From positions 1 to 39,354 of the forward strand of contig JABFRX010000058.1 of assembly GCA_013140995.1 (NCBI GenBank): a stretch of 39,354 nucleotides of DNA, written 5' to 3'. Numbering within the stretch: the first letter of the stretch is position 1; each line of letters starts with the position of its first letter. This document shows, piece by piece, positions 1 to 8,545 of this stretch. The notes beneath the pieces were generated by a model. It ran no database searches, was not told the DNA's origin, and saw nothing but the letters and a program-made list of their open reading frames with translations. The position numbers and the translations under genes are program-made. Origin of the DNA: Alphaproteobacteria bacterium (lineage in GTDB: Bacteria; Pseudomonadota; Alphaproteobacteria; Micropepsales; Micropepsaceae).

Positions 1-1
1 G

Positions 2-766
2 CTCAAGATGACGCAGGAGATTTTCGGGCCTGGCGATCCCGACGTCGCGGCGGAGACGAGTCATAAGGCGGATACCGCGGCGTTCAGCGCGGCGGGTGAG
101 AACACCGTCGATCTGATGCAGACGGCGATGAAGCTGTTCGAGTATTTCGGAGCGATCACGGCGGACCGGCGGAAGAACCCGAAGGACGATGTTTCGTCGA
201 TCATCGCGAACGGTATGATCGACGGGCAGCCGATCGGCGAGCGCGAGGCGATGAGTTACTACATCATCATCGCGACCGCAGGGCACGATACGACGAGTTC
301 GACTGCGTCCGGCGGGTTGTTGCAGCTTTTGAAAAACCCCGAGCAGATGGCGAAACTGAAGGCCGACATGAGTCTTGTGCCGAACTTCGTTGAGGAATCT
401 ATCCGCTGGGTCACGCCGGTGAAGCATTTTATGCGGACTGCGATGCAGGACTACAAACTGCGCGACAAGACGATCAAAGAGGGCGACGGCTTGTGCATGT
501 TCTATTGGTCGGGCAACCGCGACGAAGAGGTGTTCGAGGAGCCGAACACGTTCAAGGTCGACCGGAACGTGACGAAGCACGTCGCGTTCGGGTACGGCGC
601 GCATGTGTGTCTGGGCATGCACCTGGCGCGGATGGAGATCAGGGCGCTCTACAACGAACTCCTGCCGCGGTTGAAGTCGATCGAACTTGCGGGCACACCG
701 AAGAACACGCTGGCGAACTTTGTGAGTGGTCTGAAGACGCTGCCGGTGCGCTACAAGATGGCGTAG
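2..766 (+). CDS. Cytochrome P450, C-terminal part (5' end outside window)
   Basis: Heme-thiolate monooxygenase, expected to hydroxylate a hydrophobic substrate using electrons from a ferredoxin or reductase not seen here. The reading frame is open to the left edge, so about 254 residues of a usual ~400 are visible. Seen in order: the I-helix oxygen-activation motif AGHDTTSS, the K-helix ExxR motif within EESIRW, and the heme-binding loop FGYGAHVCLG with the axial cysteine. It stops 3 bases before the end of the convergent acyl-CoA carboxylase gene. Its position beside a terpenoid-like or branched acyl-CoA operon suggests, by inference only, that it oxidises a terpene, steroid or branched-chain compound that feeds that pathway. 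The CYP subfamily cannot be assigned from this fragment. Confidence 0.95.
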   Translation, partial: LKMTQEIFGPGDPDVAAETSHKADTAAFSAAGENTVDLMQTAMKLFEYFGAITADRRKNPKDDVSSIIANGMIDGQPIGEREAMSYYIIIATAGHDTTSSTASGGLLQLLKNPEQMAKLKADMSLVPNFVEESIRWVTPVKHFMRTAMQDYKLRDKTIKEGDGLCMFYWSGNRDEEVFEEPNTFKVDRNVTKHVAFGYGAHVCLGMHLARMEIRALYNELLPRLKSIELAGTPKNTLANFVSGLKTLPVRYKMA

Positions 767-769
767 CGC

Positions 770-2704
770 CTACGCTTTTGGCGGTTTGAGTGTCACCAGC
801 GTTTGACGGATTGCGACTTGATCGCCGGGTTTGGCGGTGACGGTGTCGACGATGCCGTCGCTGGCTGCTTTGAGTTCGTGCTCCATCTTCATCGCTTCGA
901 GGATGACAAGGACTTGGTTCTTCGCGACGGCCTGGCCCGGCTCGGCCGCGACTTTGATGATGCGGCCCGCCATCGGTGCGCGGACGACGTTGGCGCCGGC
1001 TGCGCCTTTCGGTTCTGCGGGTGCGTAGGTGATGTCTTCGAAGAGGGCGGTGGTTTTTCCGTCGTGCAGGCCGAGTTGGAGCGCGGCGCCGCGCTTATCG
1101 ATGCTTGCATGAAGCCGGCCCGTCGGCGTGTCCACGATAATCATGCTCGGCGTGGAGCGGTAGGCGCGCAGGATCTCGTGCAGCGTAACGTCTGCGACGC
1201 GGCCGTTTTCGACGATGACCTCGCGTTCCTTGTCGCGTTCGCGCAACTTCACTCTCGTGCGGCGTACGCCCGTTGAGGTCCATCCGTTGCCACGTCCGTA
1301 TGCCAAGAAAAGGGCGGCAATGGCGCTGGCGTCGCTTGACAAGTGGTCGTCCGCGAAGGCCGGTTGGCGTTCGAGCCAGTTGATGTCGACCGCGCCTGCC
1401 ACGACTGCATCGCGATTCAGCAGGTCGATCAGGTACGATCTGTTTGTTCGGGGCCCGACGAGATCAAGCTCCTTGAGGTCATCGATCAATGCCTTGCGCG
1501 CATCTTCTCTGGTCGGTCCCTTGGCGATAATCTTGGCGATCATCGAGTCGTAGTTGTCCGTGATCGCTGTTTCGCGCGACACTCCGATGTCAGCGCGGCT
1601 CTTTAGCCTGCTCGTGGCGAACCCGGCGATATGACCGAGCTGAGGCCGAAACGCGTCACCAGGGTCTTCAGCACATAAGCGGACCTCTATCGCGTGTCCC
1701 GCGATCTTCACATCGCTCTGTCGAAGCGGCAGTGCTTCTCCACGCGCGACCAGAAACTGCCACTCGATCAGGTTTGTGCCGGTTACTTCCTCCGTCACCG
1801 GGTGTTCGACCTGGATGCGGGTGTTCATTTCGAGGAAGTAGAAATGGCCGTCGCGGTCGAGGAGGTATTCGACGGTGCCGGCGTTTGTGTAGTTCACGGC
1901 CTTGGCGAGGGCGACAGCGGCTGAGCCCATGCGGTTGCGCAGGTCTTCGCTTACGCCGGGGGCTGGGGCTTCTTCGATGATTTTTTGGTTGCGGCGTTGG
2001 ATGGAGCAGTCGCGTTCGCCCAGGTGGATGATGTTGCCGTGAGAGTCTCCGAAGACTTGCACTTCGATGTGGCGGACGTTGTCGAGTGCTTTCTCCAGGA
2101 TCATGCGGTCGCTGGCGAAGGCCGAGAGCGCTTCGCGTTTGGCGGAGGCCAGCGCTTCGGCGAAGTCGGCTTCCCCCGTCACGCGGCGTTGGCCGCGGCC
2201 GCCGCCACCGAGGGCTGCTTTGATGAGGACGGGCCAGCCGATCTTCTTTGCTTCCGCGAGCAGCTTCGCCTCGGCTTGGTCGTCGCCGTCGTAGCCGGGG
2301 ATCACTGGGACGCCGGCTTTGCGGGCAATTTCCTTGGCGTTGCCTTTGTCGCCCATGGCGCGGATCGCGGCGGGAGAGGGGCCGATCCAGACGAGGCCCG
2401 CGTCGATCACGCTTTGGGCGAAGTCAGGGTTCTCGGAGAGGAAGCCGTAGCCGGGATGGATAGCTTCGGCGTTCGTTTGCTTGGCAGCGGCGAGGATGCG
2501 TTCGACGTTGAGGTAAGAGTCGCGCGCGGGCGACGGACCGATATGGACGGCGGCGTCAGCCTCTTCGACCTGCAGCGCGCGCTTGTCGGCGTCGGAGTAG
2601 ACGGCGATGGCGCGCAGGCCCAATGCCTGGGCTTCGCGCACGATGCGCACCGCGATCTCGCCGCGATTGGCGATGAGGACGGATTTGAAGGGGCGGTAGA
2701 TCAC
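770..2704 (-). CDS. Acyl-CoA carboxylase alpha subunit (biotin carboxylase + biotin carrier)
   Basis: ATP-dependent carboxylation of enzyme-bound biotin for a methylcrotonyl-, geranyl- or related acyl-CoA carboxylase. The protein has 644 residues, the normal length for MCC/GCC-type alpha subunits. It opens with the biotin carboxylase N-domain motif SVLIANRGEIAVRI. The ATP-grasp glycine-rich loop GGGGRG is near residue 166, followed by the EMNTRIQVEHPVTE catalytic segment. A biotinyl domain at the C terminus has EAMKME with the biotin-accepting lysine near residue 606. The frame is open further upstream, but homology begins at once after a GTG at 2704 that overlaps the stop of the dehydrogenase gene (GTGA), so I chose that start. 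It is the last gene of the four-gene operon. The residue after the glycine loop is Gln where Met is usual. Substrate specificity (3-methylcrotonyl versus geranyl/citronellyl) is not decidable from this subunit. Confidence 0.93.
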   Translation of the reverse strand: MIYRPFKSVLIANRGEIAVRIVREAQALGLRAIAVYSDADKRALQVEEADAAVHIGPSPARDSYLNVERILAAAKQTNAEAIHPGYGFLSENPDFAQSVIDAGLVWIGPSPAAIRAMGDKGNAKEIARKAGVPVIPGYDGDDQAEAKLLAEAKKIGWPVLIKAALGGGGRGQRRVTGEADFAEALASAKREALSAFASDRMILEKALDNVRHIEVQVFGDSHGNIIHLGERDCSIQRRNQKIIEEAPAPGVSEDLRNRMGSAAVALAKAVNYTNAGTVEYLLDRDGHFYFLEMNTRIQVEHPVTEEVTGTNLIEWQFLVARGEALPLRQSDVKIAGHAIEVRLCAEDPGDAFRPQLGHIAGFATSRLKSRADIGVSRETAITDNYDSMIAKIIAKGPTREDARKALIDDLKELDLVGPRTNRSYLIDLLNRDAVVAGAVDINWLERQPAFADDHLSSDASAIAALFLAYGRGNGWTSTGVRRTRVKLRERDKEREVIVENGRVADVTLHEILRAYRSTPSMIIVDTPTGRLHASIDKRGAALQLGLHDGKTTALFEDITYAPAEPKGAAGANVVRAPMAGRIIKVAAEPGQAVAKNQVLVILEAMKMEHELKAASDGIVDTVTAKPGDQVAIRQTLVTLKPPKA

Positions 2705-3861
2705 GCGTTGCCACGTCCGGGGAGCGTGCCCATGTGTTTGGCTATGATGCTCAGCATCACTTCGTCGGCGCCGCCGCCGATGGAGGCGAGGCGGCCGTCG
2801 CGGTAGCGCCTGGTGATGGGCGTTTCCGACATAAAGCCCATGCCGCCCCAGTATTGCAGGCAGGCGTCGCTGACTTCCCGCTGCAGGCGGGCGGCTTTCA
2901 GCTTGGCCATGGAGGCCAGCTTCGTCATGTCTTCGCCGGCGACGTAGCGTTCGACGGCCGTCCACGTCAGCGCGCGCAAGGCTTCGAGTTCGGTTTGCAG
3001 TTCGGCCAGGCGGAAGTGGACGACTTGGTTGTCGAGGACGCTTTTGCCGAAGATTTTGCGCTCGCGGGTGTAGGCGATCGTCTCGTCGATCGACTTTTGC
3101 ATGCCGGTCAAGGCGGCCAGCGCCGCGTACATGCGCTCTTCCTGGAACTGCACCATTTGGTACGTGAAGCCCAGGCCCTCTTCGCCGATGCGGTAGCTTT
3201 GCGGGACGCGCACGTCGTCGAAATGGATTTGCGCCGTGTCGCTCGAGTGCATGCCGAGTTTCTTCAGCGTGCGGGCGACGGTCACGCCCTTCGTCTTCAT
3301 CGGCACGCAGATCATCGTCTTGTTGCGGTGGACGGGGCCGTCGCCGGTGTTCGCGAGCAGGCAGATCCAATCGGCCTGCGCGCCGTTTGTGGTCCACATC
3401 TTGCCACCGTTGATGACGTAGTCGGCGCCGTCGTGTCTTGCGTTCGTCGTGATCGCCGCGACGTCGGAGCCGGCGCCGACTTCGGATACGCCGAGGCAGG
3501 CAACGAATTTGCCTTCAATCGAGGGCCTCAGGAACTGTTCGCGCACCTCATCGGAGCCGAAGCGGGCGAGCGCGGGGGTTGCCATCTCCGTCTGCACGGC
3601 GATTGCCATCGGGATGGCGCCGCAGTTGATGTGGCCCAGCGCCTCGCAATAGACGGCGGCGTAGGAGTAATCGAGGCCGAGCCCGCCGAACTTCTCGGGC
3701 TTCGTGATGCCGAGGAAGCCTGCTTTGCCCATCTTGCCGAAGACTTCATGGGCGGGGAACGGCGGGTTCTCCTCCCACTTGTCGACGTGCGGATTGATCT
3801 CCGTGTCGATGAACTTGATCAGCGAGCGGCGGAGTTCCTCATGTTGCGGTGTTAGTTGCAT
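2701..3861 (-). CDS. Acyl-CoA dehydrogenase, citronellyl-CoA dehydrogenase-like
   Basis: FAD-dependent alpha,beta-desaturation of an acyl-CoA, passing electrons to ETF. The protein has 386 residues, normal for the family. It shows the acyl-CoA dehydrogenase signatures GVSEVGAGSDVAAITT and, near the C terminus, QYWGGMGFMSE. The segment SIGGGADEVML stands where isovaleryl-type enzymes have the G-T-S-E-I type sequence. The N-terminal stretch from LTPQHEELRR and the GITKPEKFGGLGLDYSY segment remind me of AtuD-type citronellyl-CoA dehydrogenases, which is recollection of family sequences and not a search. The start ATG at 3861 shares one base with the stop of the upstream membrane-protein gene (TGATG), so translation is probably coupled. 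Its stop overlaps the GTG start of the biotin carboxylase. Alternatives are isovaleryl-CoA dehydrogenase or another branched-chain enzyme. Confidence 0.92.
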   Translation of the reverse strand: MQLTPQHEELRRSLIKFIDTEINPHVDKWEENPPFPAHEVFGKMGKAGFLGITKPEKFGGLGLDYSYAAVYCEALGHINCGAIPMAIAVQTEMATPALARFGSDEVREQFLRPSIEGKFVACLGVSEVGAGSDVAAITTNARHDGADYVINGGKMWTTNGAQADWICLLANTGDGPVHRNKTMICVPMKTKGVTVARTLKKLGMHSSDTAQIHFDDVRVPQSYRIGEEGLGFTYQMVQFQEERMYAALAALTGMQKSIDETIAYTRERKIFGKSVLDNQVVHFRLAELQTELEALRALTWTAVERYVAGEDMTKLASMAKLKAARLQREVSDACLQYWGGMGFMSETPITRRYRDGRLASIGGGADEVMLSIIAKHMGTLPGRGNA

Positions 3862-4127
3862 CAGTTCTTGGGCCGCGTGACTGCCATCATTATGCGGTAG
3901 AAGATCCAAACCGGCAGGACGACGATGGCGCCGATCACCGCGTATTTCCAAGCCCAGTCGATCGCGTCGAAGACCAACGCCCAAGCGTTCTGGATCGTCG
4001 CGCCGAATTCCTTCCAGAGATTCACCGGGTCGACGCCGAACGTCCAGAGAATGAGGCCGACGATGAACGACAGCAGGATGAGCCTGAAGATGGTGGGCAC
4101 TATCGGGCCGCCGAAGATTTTTTCCAT
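3861..4127 (-). CDS. Small two-helix membrane protein (DUF6460-like) inside the carboxylase operon
   Basis: An 88-residue protein with two hydrophobic segments, about residues 12-32 (starting TIFRLILLSFIVGLILW) and 62-82 (starting YAVIGAIVVLPVWIFY), separated by an amphipathic Trp-rich linker. It resembles the small alphaproteobacterial family I know as DUF6460, but this is recollection. No catalytic motif is visible. A good ribosome binding site (AGGAG) overlaps the stop of the upstream beta-subunit gene, and its own stop overlaps the start of the dehydrogenase by one base. It is therefore clearly expressed with the CoA enzymes. Its role is unknown; membrane tethering or transport are only guesses. 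Confidence 0.8.
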   Translation of the reverse strand: MEKIFGGPIVPTIFRLILLSFIVGLILWTFGVDPVNLWKEFGATIQNAWALVFDAIDWAWKYAVIGAIVVLPVWIFYRIMMAVTRPKN

Positions 4128-4140
4128 CGTTTCTTACTCC

Positions 4141-5751
4141 TCACATCCTGGCCACGCCGAACGAGTTGGGCCGCAGCGCACGTTCGGCCGCCTCTTTGCA
4201 GACGTCAAGACACAAGCCCACGACGCGGCGGCTGTCGCGCGGGTCGATGATGCCGTCATCCCACAATCTTGCGGTTGCGAACAGGGCGGTGGACTGTTCG
4301 TCGTAGGTGTCGACGATTTGGTTGGCGGCGGCTGTCAGCGCTTTTTGGTCGGGCTCGCGGCCGGCGCGGCGTGCGCCTTCTTCGCCCAAGATGGTCATCA
4401 CCTTCGCCGCCTGCTCGCCGCCCATCATGGCGATGCGATTGTTCGGCCAGGCGAAGATGAACCGGGGATCGAAGGCGCGTCCACACATGCCGTAATTACC
4501 CGCGCCGAATGAGGCGCCAATGTGGAGCGTAAGCTTCGGGACGGCTGCGTTCGTCACGGCTTGGATCATTTTCGAGCCGTGCTTGACGATACCGGCGCGC
4601 TCGGCCTCGGTTCCCACGATATAGCCGGTCGTGTTCTGTAGGAAGAGCAGCGGCACGTTTGCTTGATCGCACAGCTGGATGAACTGCGCGGTCTTGACGG
4701 CGCCTGCCGCGTCGATCGGGCCGTTGTTGCCGATGATGCCGACGGCGTGGCCTTCGATCGCCGCGTGGCCACAGACCGTGTGCGGGCCGTACTCGGGTTT
4801 GAAGTCCAGCCAGTCTGAGCCGTCGACGATGCGGGCGATGACTTCGCGCACGTCGTAGGGCTTGCGGTAGTCGACGGGGACAACGGAAAGCAGTTCCTCG
4901 GCGTCGTAGAGCGGGTCCTTGTACGTGCGCTTCGGTCGCGGTTGGCCCCAACCGATCTTGGCCAGGATGTCGCGAGCGAGGCGGATGCCGTCGCGGTCGT
5001 CCTCGGCCATGTATTCGGCGAGGCCTGAGATTTCGTGGTGCAAGACCGCGCCACCCAAATCTTCGTCGGTGGCGATTTCGCCGGTCGCGGCCTTTAGCAA
5101 GGGCGGGCCGGCGAGGAAGATTTTCGAGCGGCCGCGCACGACGACGACGTAGTCGCTGAGGCCCGTCTGGTAGGCGCCGCCTGCGGTGGAGGAACCGTGC
5201 ACGACGGCGACGACGGGGATGCCGGCTTTCGACAGCTTCGCGAGGTTTGCGAATGTGCGGCCGCCGCGCACGAACATCTCTGCCTGGCGCAGCAGATTGC
5301 CGCCGGCGCTCTCGACGAGTTGCACGTAGGGCAGTTTGTTTTCGAGCGCGATCGCTTGCGCGCGCAGGGCCTTGTCGACGCCCATCGGCGTGCCCGCGCC
5401 GCCTCGGATGCCGGCGTCGCTGGCGTTGATGACGACGCGCGCGCCGGACACAGTTCCGATGCCGGTGATGACGCCGCCGCCGCTGGCGTTACTCTCGCCG
5501 TCGTCATCGTGCATCTTGAGACCGACGAGCGTCGAGAATTCGAGGAACGGCGTGCCGCGGTCGAGCAACAGGTCCACGCGGTCGCGGGGGAGCAATTGGC
5601 CGCGCTCTTCGAACTTCTTGGCCGACTTGGCGGAGTTTGCGCGGACTTTGGCTTCGATCGCGCGAACGTGACCCAAGAGCCTTAGGTGGCCTTCGCGGTT
5701 AACGCGGGCGGCTTCGCCGTTCAAATCGACGCGACTTTCGATGGCTGGCAT
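4141..5751 (-). CDS. Acyl-CoA carboxylase beta subunit (carboxyltransferase), MCC/GCC type
   Basis: Transfers the carboxyl group from carboxybiotin to an enoyl-CoA substrate. The protein has 536 residues, matching methylcrotonyl-CoA and geranyl-CoA carboxylase beta subunits. Two crotonase-like carboxyltransferase halves are visible. The N-half contains SSTAGGAYQTGLSDYVVV and FLAGPPLLKAATGE; the C-half contains FLQNTTGYIVGTEAE, GASFGAGNYGMCGRAF and NRIAMMGGEQAA. The ATG at 5751 has a modest AAGAG site upstream. It is the first gene of a minus-strand operon with a membrane protein, an acyl-CoA dehydrogenase and the alpha subunit. Divergent from it lies the peptidase gene, and the 133 bases between them must hold both promoters, though no clear -35/-10 pair stands out. 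The AGPPLL wording and the dehydrogenase context lean toward a geranyl-CoA-type enzyme; MCC (leucine breakdown) remains possible. Confidence 0.93.
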   Translation of the reverse strand: MPAIESRVDLNGEAARVNREGHLRLLGHVRAIEAKVRANSAKSAKKFEERGQLLPRDRVDLLLDRGTPFLEFSTLVGLKMHDDDGESNASGGGVITGIGTVSGARVVINASDAGIRGGAGTPMGVDKALRAQAIALENKLPYVQLVESAGGNLLRQAEMFVRGGRTFANLAKLSKAGIPVVAVVHGSSTAGGAYQTGLSDYVVVVRGRSKIFLAGPPLLKAATGEIATDEDLGGAVLHHEISGLAEYMAEDDRDGIRLARDILAKIGWGQPRPKRTYKDPLYDAEELLSVVPVDYRKPYDVREVIARIVDGSDWLDFKPEYGPHTVCGHAAIEGHAVGIIGNNGPIDAAGAVKTAQFIQLCDQANVPLLFLQNTTGYIVGTEAERAGIVKHGSKMIQAVTNAAVPKLTLHIGASFGAGNYGMCGRAFDPRFIFAWPNNRIAMMGGEQAAKVMTILGEEGARRAGREPDQKALTAAANQIVDTYDEQSTALFATARLWDDGIIDPRDSRRVVGLCLDVCKEAAERALRPNSFGVARM

Positions 5752-5884
5752 TCGGCACTCTTGATGAATCTTCGCCAGATTGCATGTGCGCTGCGGTGGC
5801 GTCCATGGGGCATGAGAAAAGCGAACGTGGACGCGGGGCTCGGGTCAGAATAAATTCGTGTCCGACGTCCTTTGGGGTCTCTTG

Positions 5885-7849
5885 ATGTTTCGCCTTGTTG
5901 CCGTGGTTGCGGCGGTTCTCGCAGCCGGTTCGATCGCTCTCGCGCAGCCTGCGCCACAGGTGCGGCGTGTGGAGAAGGGGAACCTTGTTCTTGAGAACAT
6001 CCCGGACACGCCCGCGTGGCTGCGCGAGCGGCTGAGGCTCTACCAAGCTGCGCGCGGGTCGGTGTTTTTGGATTTTGCGCCGGACGGACGCGGGATTCTG
6101 ATTCAAACGCGGTTTGCCGAGACGAACCAACTGCACAAGGTGGAAGCGCCGATCGGTATGCGGCGGCAGATCACGTTCTACGACGAGCCGGTGAATACGG
6201 CGCAGTACCGGCCGGGCAAATGGCCGAAGCGGGAGATCTTGTTCAGCCGCGACTACTTCGGCAACGAGTTGTTCCAGCTTTATTTGGTCGACGAAAAGAA
6301 CGGCAACGTCGTGCGCTTCACGGACGGCAAGACGCGCAATACGAGCCCGGTGTTTTCGCCAGACGGAAAGTGGATCGCGTGGTCGAGCGTTGCGTCCGAT
6401 TCCGGGCGCTATCGTATCATGGTGGCCGACGCGTCGGAGCCGCGGAAGGTGCGCATGGTGCTGGAGGAGGATGGCAGCTGGTCGCCCGGTGCGTTCTCGC
6501 CCGATGGCCAGACGCTTGCCGCCGTGCGCACGAATTCGGTGAACGATCAGCAGATGTGGTTGGTTGACCTCACCAACAATCGTAAGGCGCAGATCAAGCC
6601 GTCGCCGGTGAAGGTGTTTCGCGGGTCGCCTGCGTTTTCGGCGGATGGGCGAAATCTATTTTACATTTCCGACGACGACTCCGAGTTCCGCCACGTTGCG
6701 CGCTACAATCTTGGCACGGACGACGAAGACGCGTTGGTCAGCGATTTGGTATGGGACGTGGAGGCGATGGAGCTTGCGCCGAACGGGCGGACGATCGCGT
6801 TCTCGGTCAACGAGGGGGGCGTGTCGCGGCTTTACACGATGGCGGCGGGCGGCGGGCGGCGCTTGCCTGGGCCGAAGCTGGCGCCGGGGGAGCTTGAGAA
6901 CTTGCGGTTCAGCGCGGACAGTCGGCGGCTTGGGTTCACGCTCAACGGTACGGCCGGACGCGACGCTTTCGTATGGGATTTGGGAAAACGGCCGCCCGTG
7001 GCGTGGACCGACAGCGAAGTTGGCGGGCTCGAAAAGTCCGCGTTCGTGGAGCCGCAGCTCGTCGAGTACGACACGTTCGACGAGGTGGACGGTAAGAAGC
7101 GGCGGATATCGTCGTTCGTGTACAAGCCGAAGGGTGTGGCGAAGGCGCCGGTGCTGATCTCGATCCATGGCGGGCCAGAGTCGCAGTTCCGGCCGAACTT
7201 CAACGCGTTCATTCAGTATCTGGTGCAGGAGCTGAAGATTGCCGTCGTGGCGCCGAACGTGCGCGGGTCTACCGGCTATGGGAAGTACTTCGTCGAACTC
7301 GACAATGCGAACCGGCGGATGGACTCGGTCAAGGACATCGGCGCGACGCTCGCGTGGATCGGCGCGCAGAGCGATTTGGACGCGCGGAAGGTTGCCGTTT
7401 ATGGCGGCTCCTACGGCGGGTTCATGTCGTATGCAGCGATGGTCGAATACAACGACCGCTTGGCGGCTGGGATCAGCGTCGTCGGTATCTCGAACTTCCT
7501 GACGTTCTTGAACAACACGAGCGGCTACCGGCGCGACCTCAGGCGGGCGGAGTATGGCGACGATCGAGACGGGCGGATGCGGGAGTATCTGCAACGCATC
7601 TCGCCGCTCACCAACGTCGCGCGGATCAAGCGGCCGATGCTGATCATTCAAGGCGCGAACGATCCGCGCGTGCCCGCGACCGAAGCCGCACAAATGTTGA
7701 AGGCGATCCGCGCGAATAGGGCTGAGGCTTGGTACATGCTCGCCAAGGACGAGGGGCACGGGTTTCAGAAGAAGGCCAACCGCGACGCGCAGAACGCAGC
7801 AATCGCGGCGTTTCTGAAGCTGAAGCTGCTGGGGCAGCCATTGCAGTAA
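5885..7849 (+). CDS. Secreted S9 family (prolyl oligopeptidase-type) peptidase
   Basis: Serine peptidase of the alpha/beta-hydrolase clan that cleaves short peptides, probably in the periplasm. The start at ATG 5885 gives a typical signal peptide beginning MFRLVAVVAAVLAAGSIALA; the frame is also open from a GTG at 5858, which would only put nine residues before it. From this start the protein has 654 residues. The middle is a beta-propeller with repeated SPDGKWIAW- and SPDGQTLAA-type blades. The catalytic domain shows the nucleophile motif GGSYGGF (Ser about 509), the acid in GANDPRVP (Asp about 593) and the base in DEGHGF (His about 625), so the triad is complete. It stands alone between the divergent carboxylase operon and a convergent small gene. 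Dipeptidyl-peptidase or acylaminoacyl-peptidase specificity cannot be separated by eye. Confidence 0.95.
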   Translation: MFRLVAVVAAVLAAGSIALAQPAPQVRRVEKGNLVLENIPDTPAWLRERLRLYQAARGSVFLDFAPDGRGILIQTRFAETNQLHKVEAPIGMRRQITFYDEPVNTAQYRPGKWPKREILFSRDYFGNELFQLYLVDEKNGNVVRFTDGKTRNTSPVFSPDGKWIAWSSVASDSGRYRIMVADASEPRKVRMVLEEDGSWSPGAFSPDGQTLAAVRTNSVNDQQMWLVDLTNNRKAQIKPSPVKVFRGSPAFSADGRNLFYISDDDSEFRHVARYNLGTDDEDALVSDLVWDVEAMELAPNGRTIAFSVNEGGVSRLYTMAAGGGRRLPGPKLAPGELENLRFSADSRRLGFTLNGTAGRDAFVWDLGKRPPVAWTDSEVGGLEKSAFVEPQLVEYDTFDEVDGKKRRISSFVYKPKGVAKAPVLISIHGGPESQFRPNFNAFIQYLVQELKIAVVAPNVRGSTGYGKYFVELDNANRRMDSVKDIGATLAWIGAQSDLDARKVAVYGGSYGGFMSYAAMVEYNDRLAAGISVVGISNFLTFLNNTSGYRRDLRRAEYGDDRDGRMREYLQRISPLTNVARIKRPMLIIQGANDPRVPATEAAQMLKAIRANRAEAWYMLAKDEGHGFQKKANRDAQNAAIAAFLKLKLLGQPLQ

Positions 7850-7866
7850 CTTGCGGCTCGATTTCG

Positions 7867-8262
7867 TTAGGGTCTGCGGCCAATTCGGTTTTTCGTGATG
7901 GTGAGCAGCGTTACCTTGTCGCCGGTGATAGCAAAGGTGACGGTTACAGGATTGCCCGCAGCGAGGTAGCCAACGTCATTGGCAGACGCCGAGCGTCCCG
8001 AGTTGAACTTCACCGTGAGCGTGAGCGAGCCGTTGCGCGAAACGAAATCGGTTGTCCGGATTTGACCGGGCTCCATCGTTGTCACGGCCAACTCCCGGCC
8101 GCCTTGCAGAAGGCGCGCTTCGCTGACCATTTCGGCGGAGCGGTTGACAATTGTGAGCTGGCTGGGCTGTACGGAGACACCAAACAACGCGCTCGCAAAG
8201 GCTGCGGCGATTGCCAGTACAACGAGCGCAAGACCGATTAGGACGATTTCCCTTTCGATCAT
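7867..8262 (-). CDS. Hypothetical membrane-anchored protein
   Basis: A 131-residue protein not recognised. One N-terminal hydrophobic helix (about residues 7-29, IVLIGLALVVLAIAAAF and onward) is followed by a roughly 100-residue domain rich in alternating hydrophobic and Thr/Ser residues. That composition suggests a small beta-sandwich facing the periplasm. There are no cysteines and no catalytic motif. It begins 4 bases after the stop of the 59-residue membrane-protein gene, so the two form a short operon. It converges on the peptidase gene, ending 17 bases from that stop. Its amino-acid composition is natural and no better frame competes here. Confidence 0.75.
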   Translation of the reverse strand: MIEREIVLIGLALVVLAIAAAFASALFGVSVQPSQLTIVNRSAEMVSEARLLQGGRELAVTTMEPGQIRTTDFVSRNGSLTLTVKFNSGRSASANDVGYLAAGNPVTVTFAITGDKVTLLTITKNRIGRRP

Positions 8263-8266
8263 CGGC

Positions 8267-8446
8267 TTAATCGTCCGAGCGGCGGACGAAGGCTCTTGTG
8301 ACGAGGAAGAGTAGGAGTGCGACGCCCGCCAGGCCGAACACCGCGGTCCAGCCGCCGAAGATCGAGGTGGCGACGGTGCCGATCACCGTTTGTGCGAACC
8401 AAAGCAAGGTGTCCCAGGCGCGCGCGAAGAAATCGGCAACGTCCAT
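8267..8446 (-). CDS. Small single-pass membrane protein
   Basis: A 59-residue protein with an amphipathic N-terminal stretch, MDVADFFARAWDTLLWF, and a hydrophobic helix of about 25 residues ending in a positive VTRAFVRRSDD tail. I chose the ATG at 8446 because GGAGGG lies 7-8 bases upstream. An ATG at 8461 is in frame, but it would place that ribosome binding site inside the coding sequence. It is followed after 4 bases by the 131-residue membrane-anchored protein, so they are probably co-transcribed and may work together. Function unknown. The approximately 100 bases to the divergent thioesterase gene must contain both promoters. Confidence 0.65.
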   Translation of the reverse strand: MDVADFFARAWDTLLWFAQTVIGTVATSIFGGWTAVFGLAGVALLLFLVTRAFVRRSDD

Positions 8447-8545
8447 CGGCAGTCCCTCCACATGCGCTGCCGGTGCTCTTGCGCAAGCGCACCATCAGCC
8501 CCTAACAAATCGGCCCATCGCGCATATGGGGACAATTTAAGGCAA

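Noticed and set aside
2705-3397. N-terminal extension of the biotin carboxylase gene (open to 3397)
   Set aside because: This part is Arg/His-rich, overlaps the dehydrogenase in another frame and has no homology; GTG 2704 gives the normal N terminus.
2734-3855. 373-residue open frame on the plus strand opposite the acyl-CoA dehydrogenase
   Set aside because: Its sequence is His/Asp/Val-rich shadow coding caused by high GC codon use; the minus strand carries unmistakable dehydrogenase motifs.
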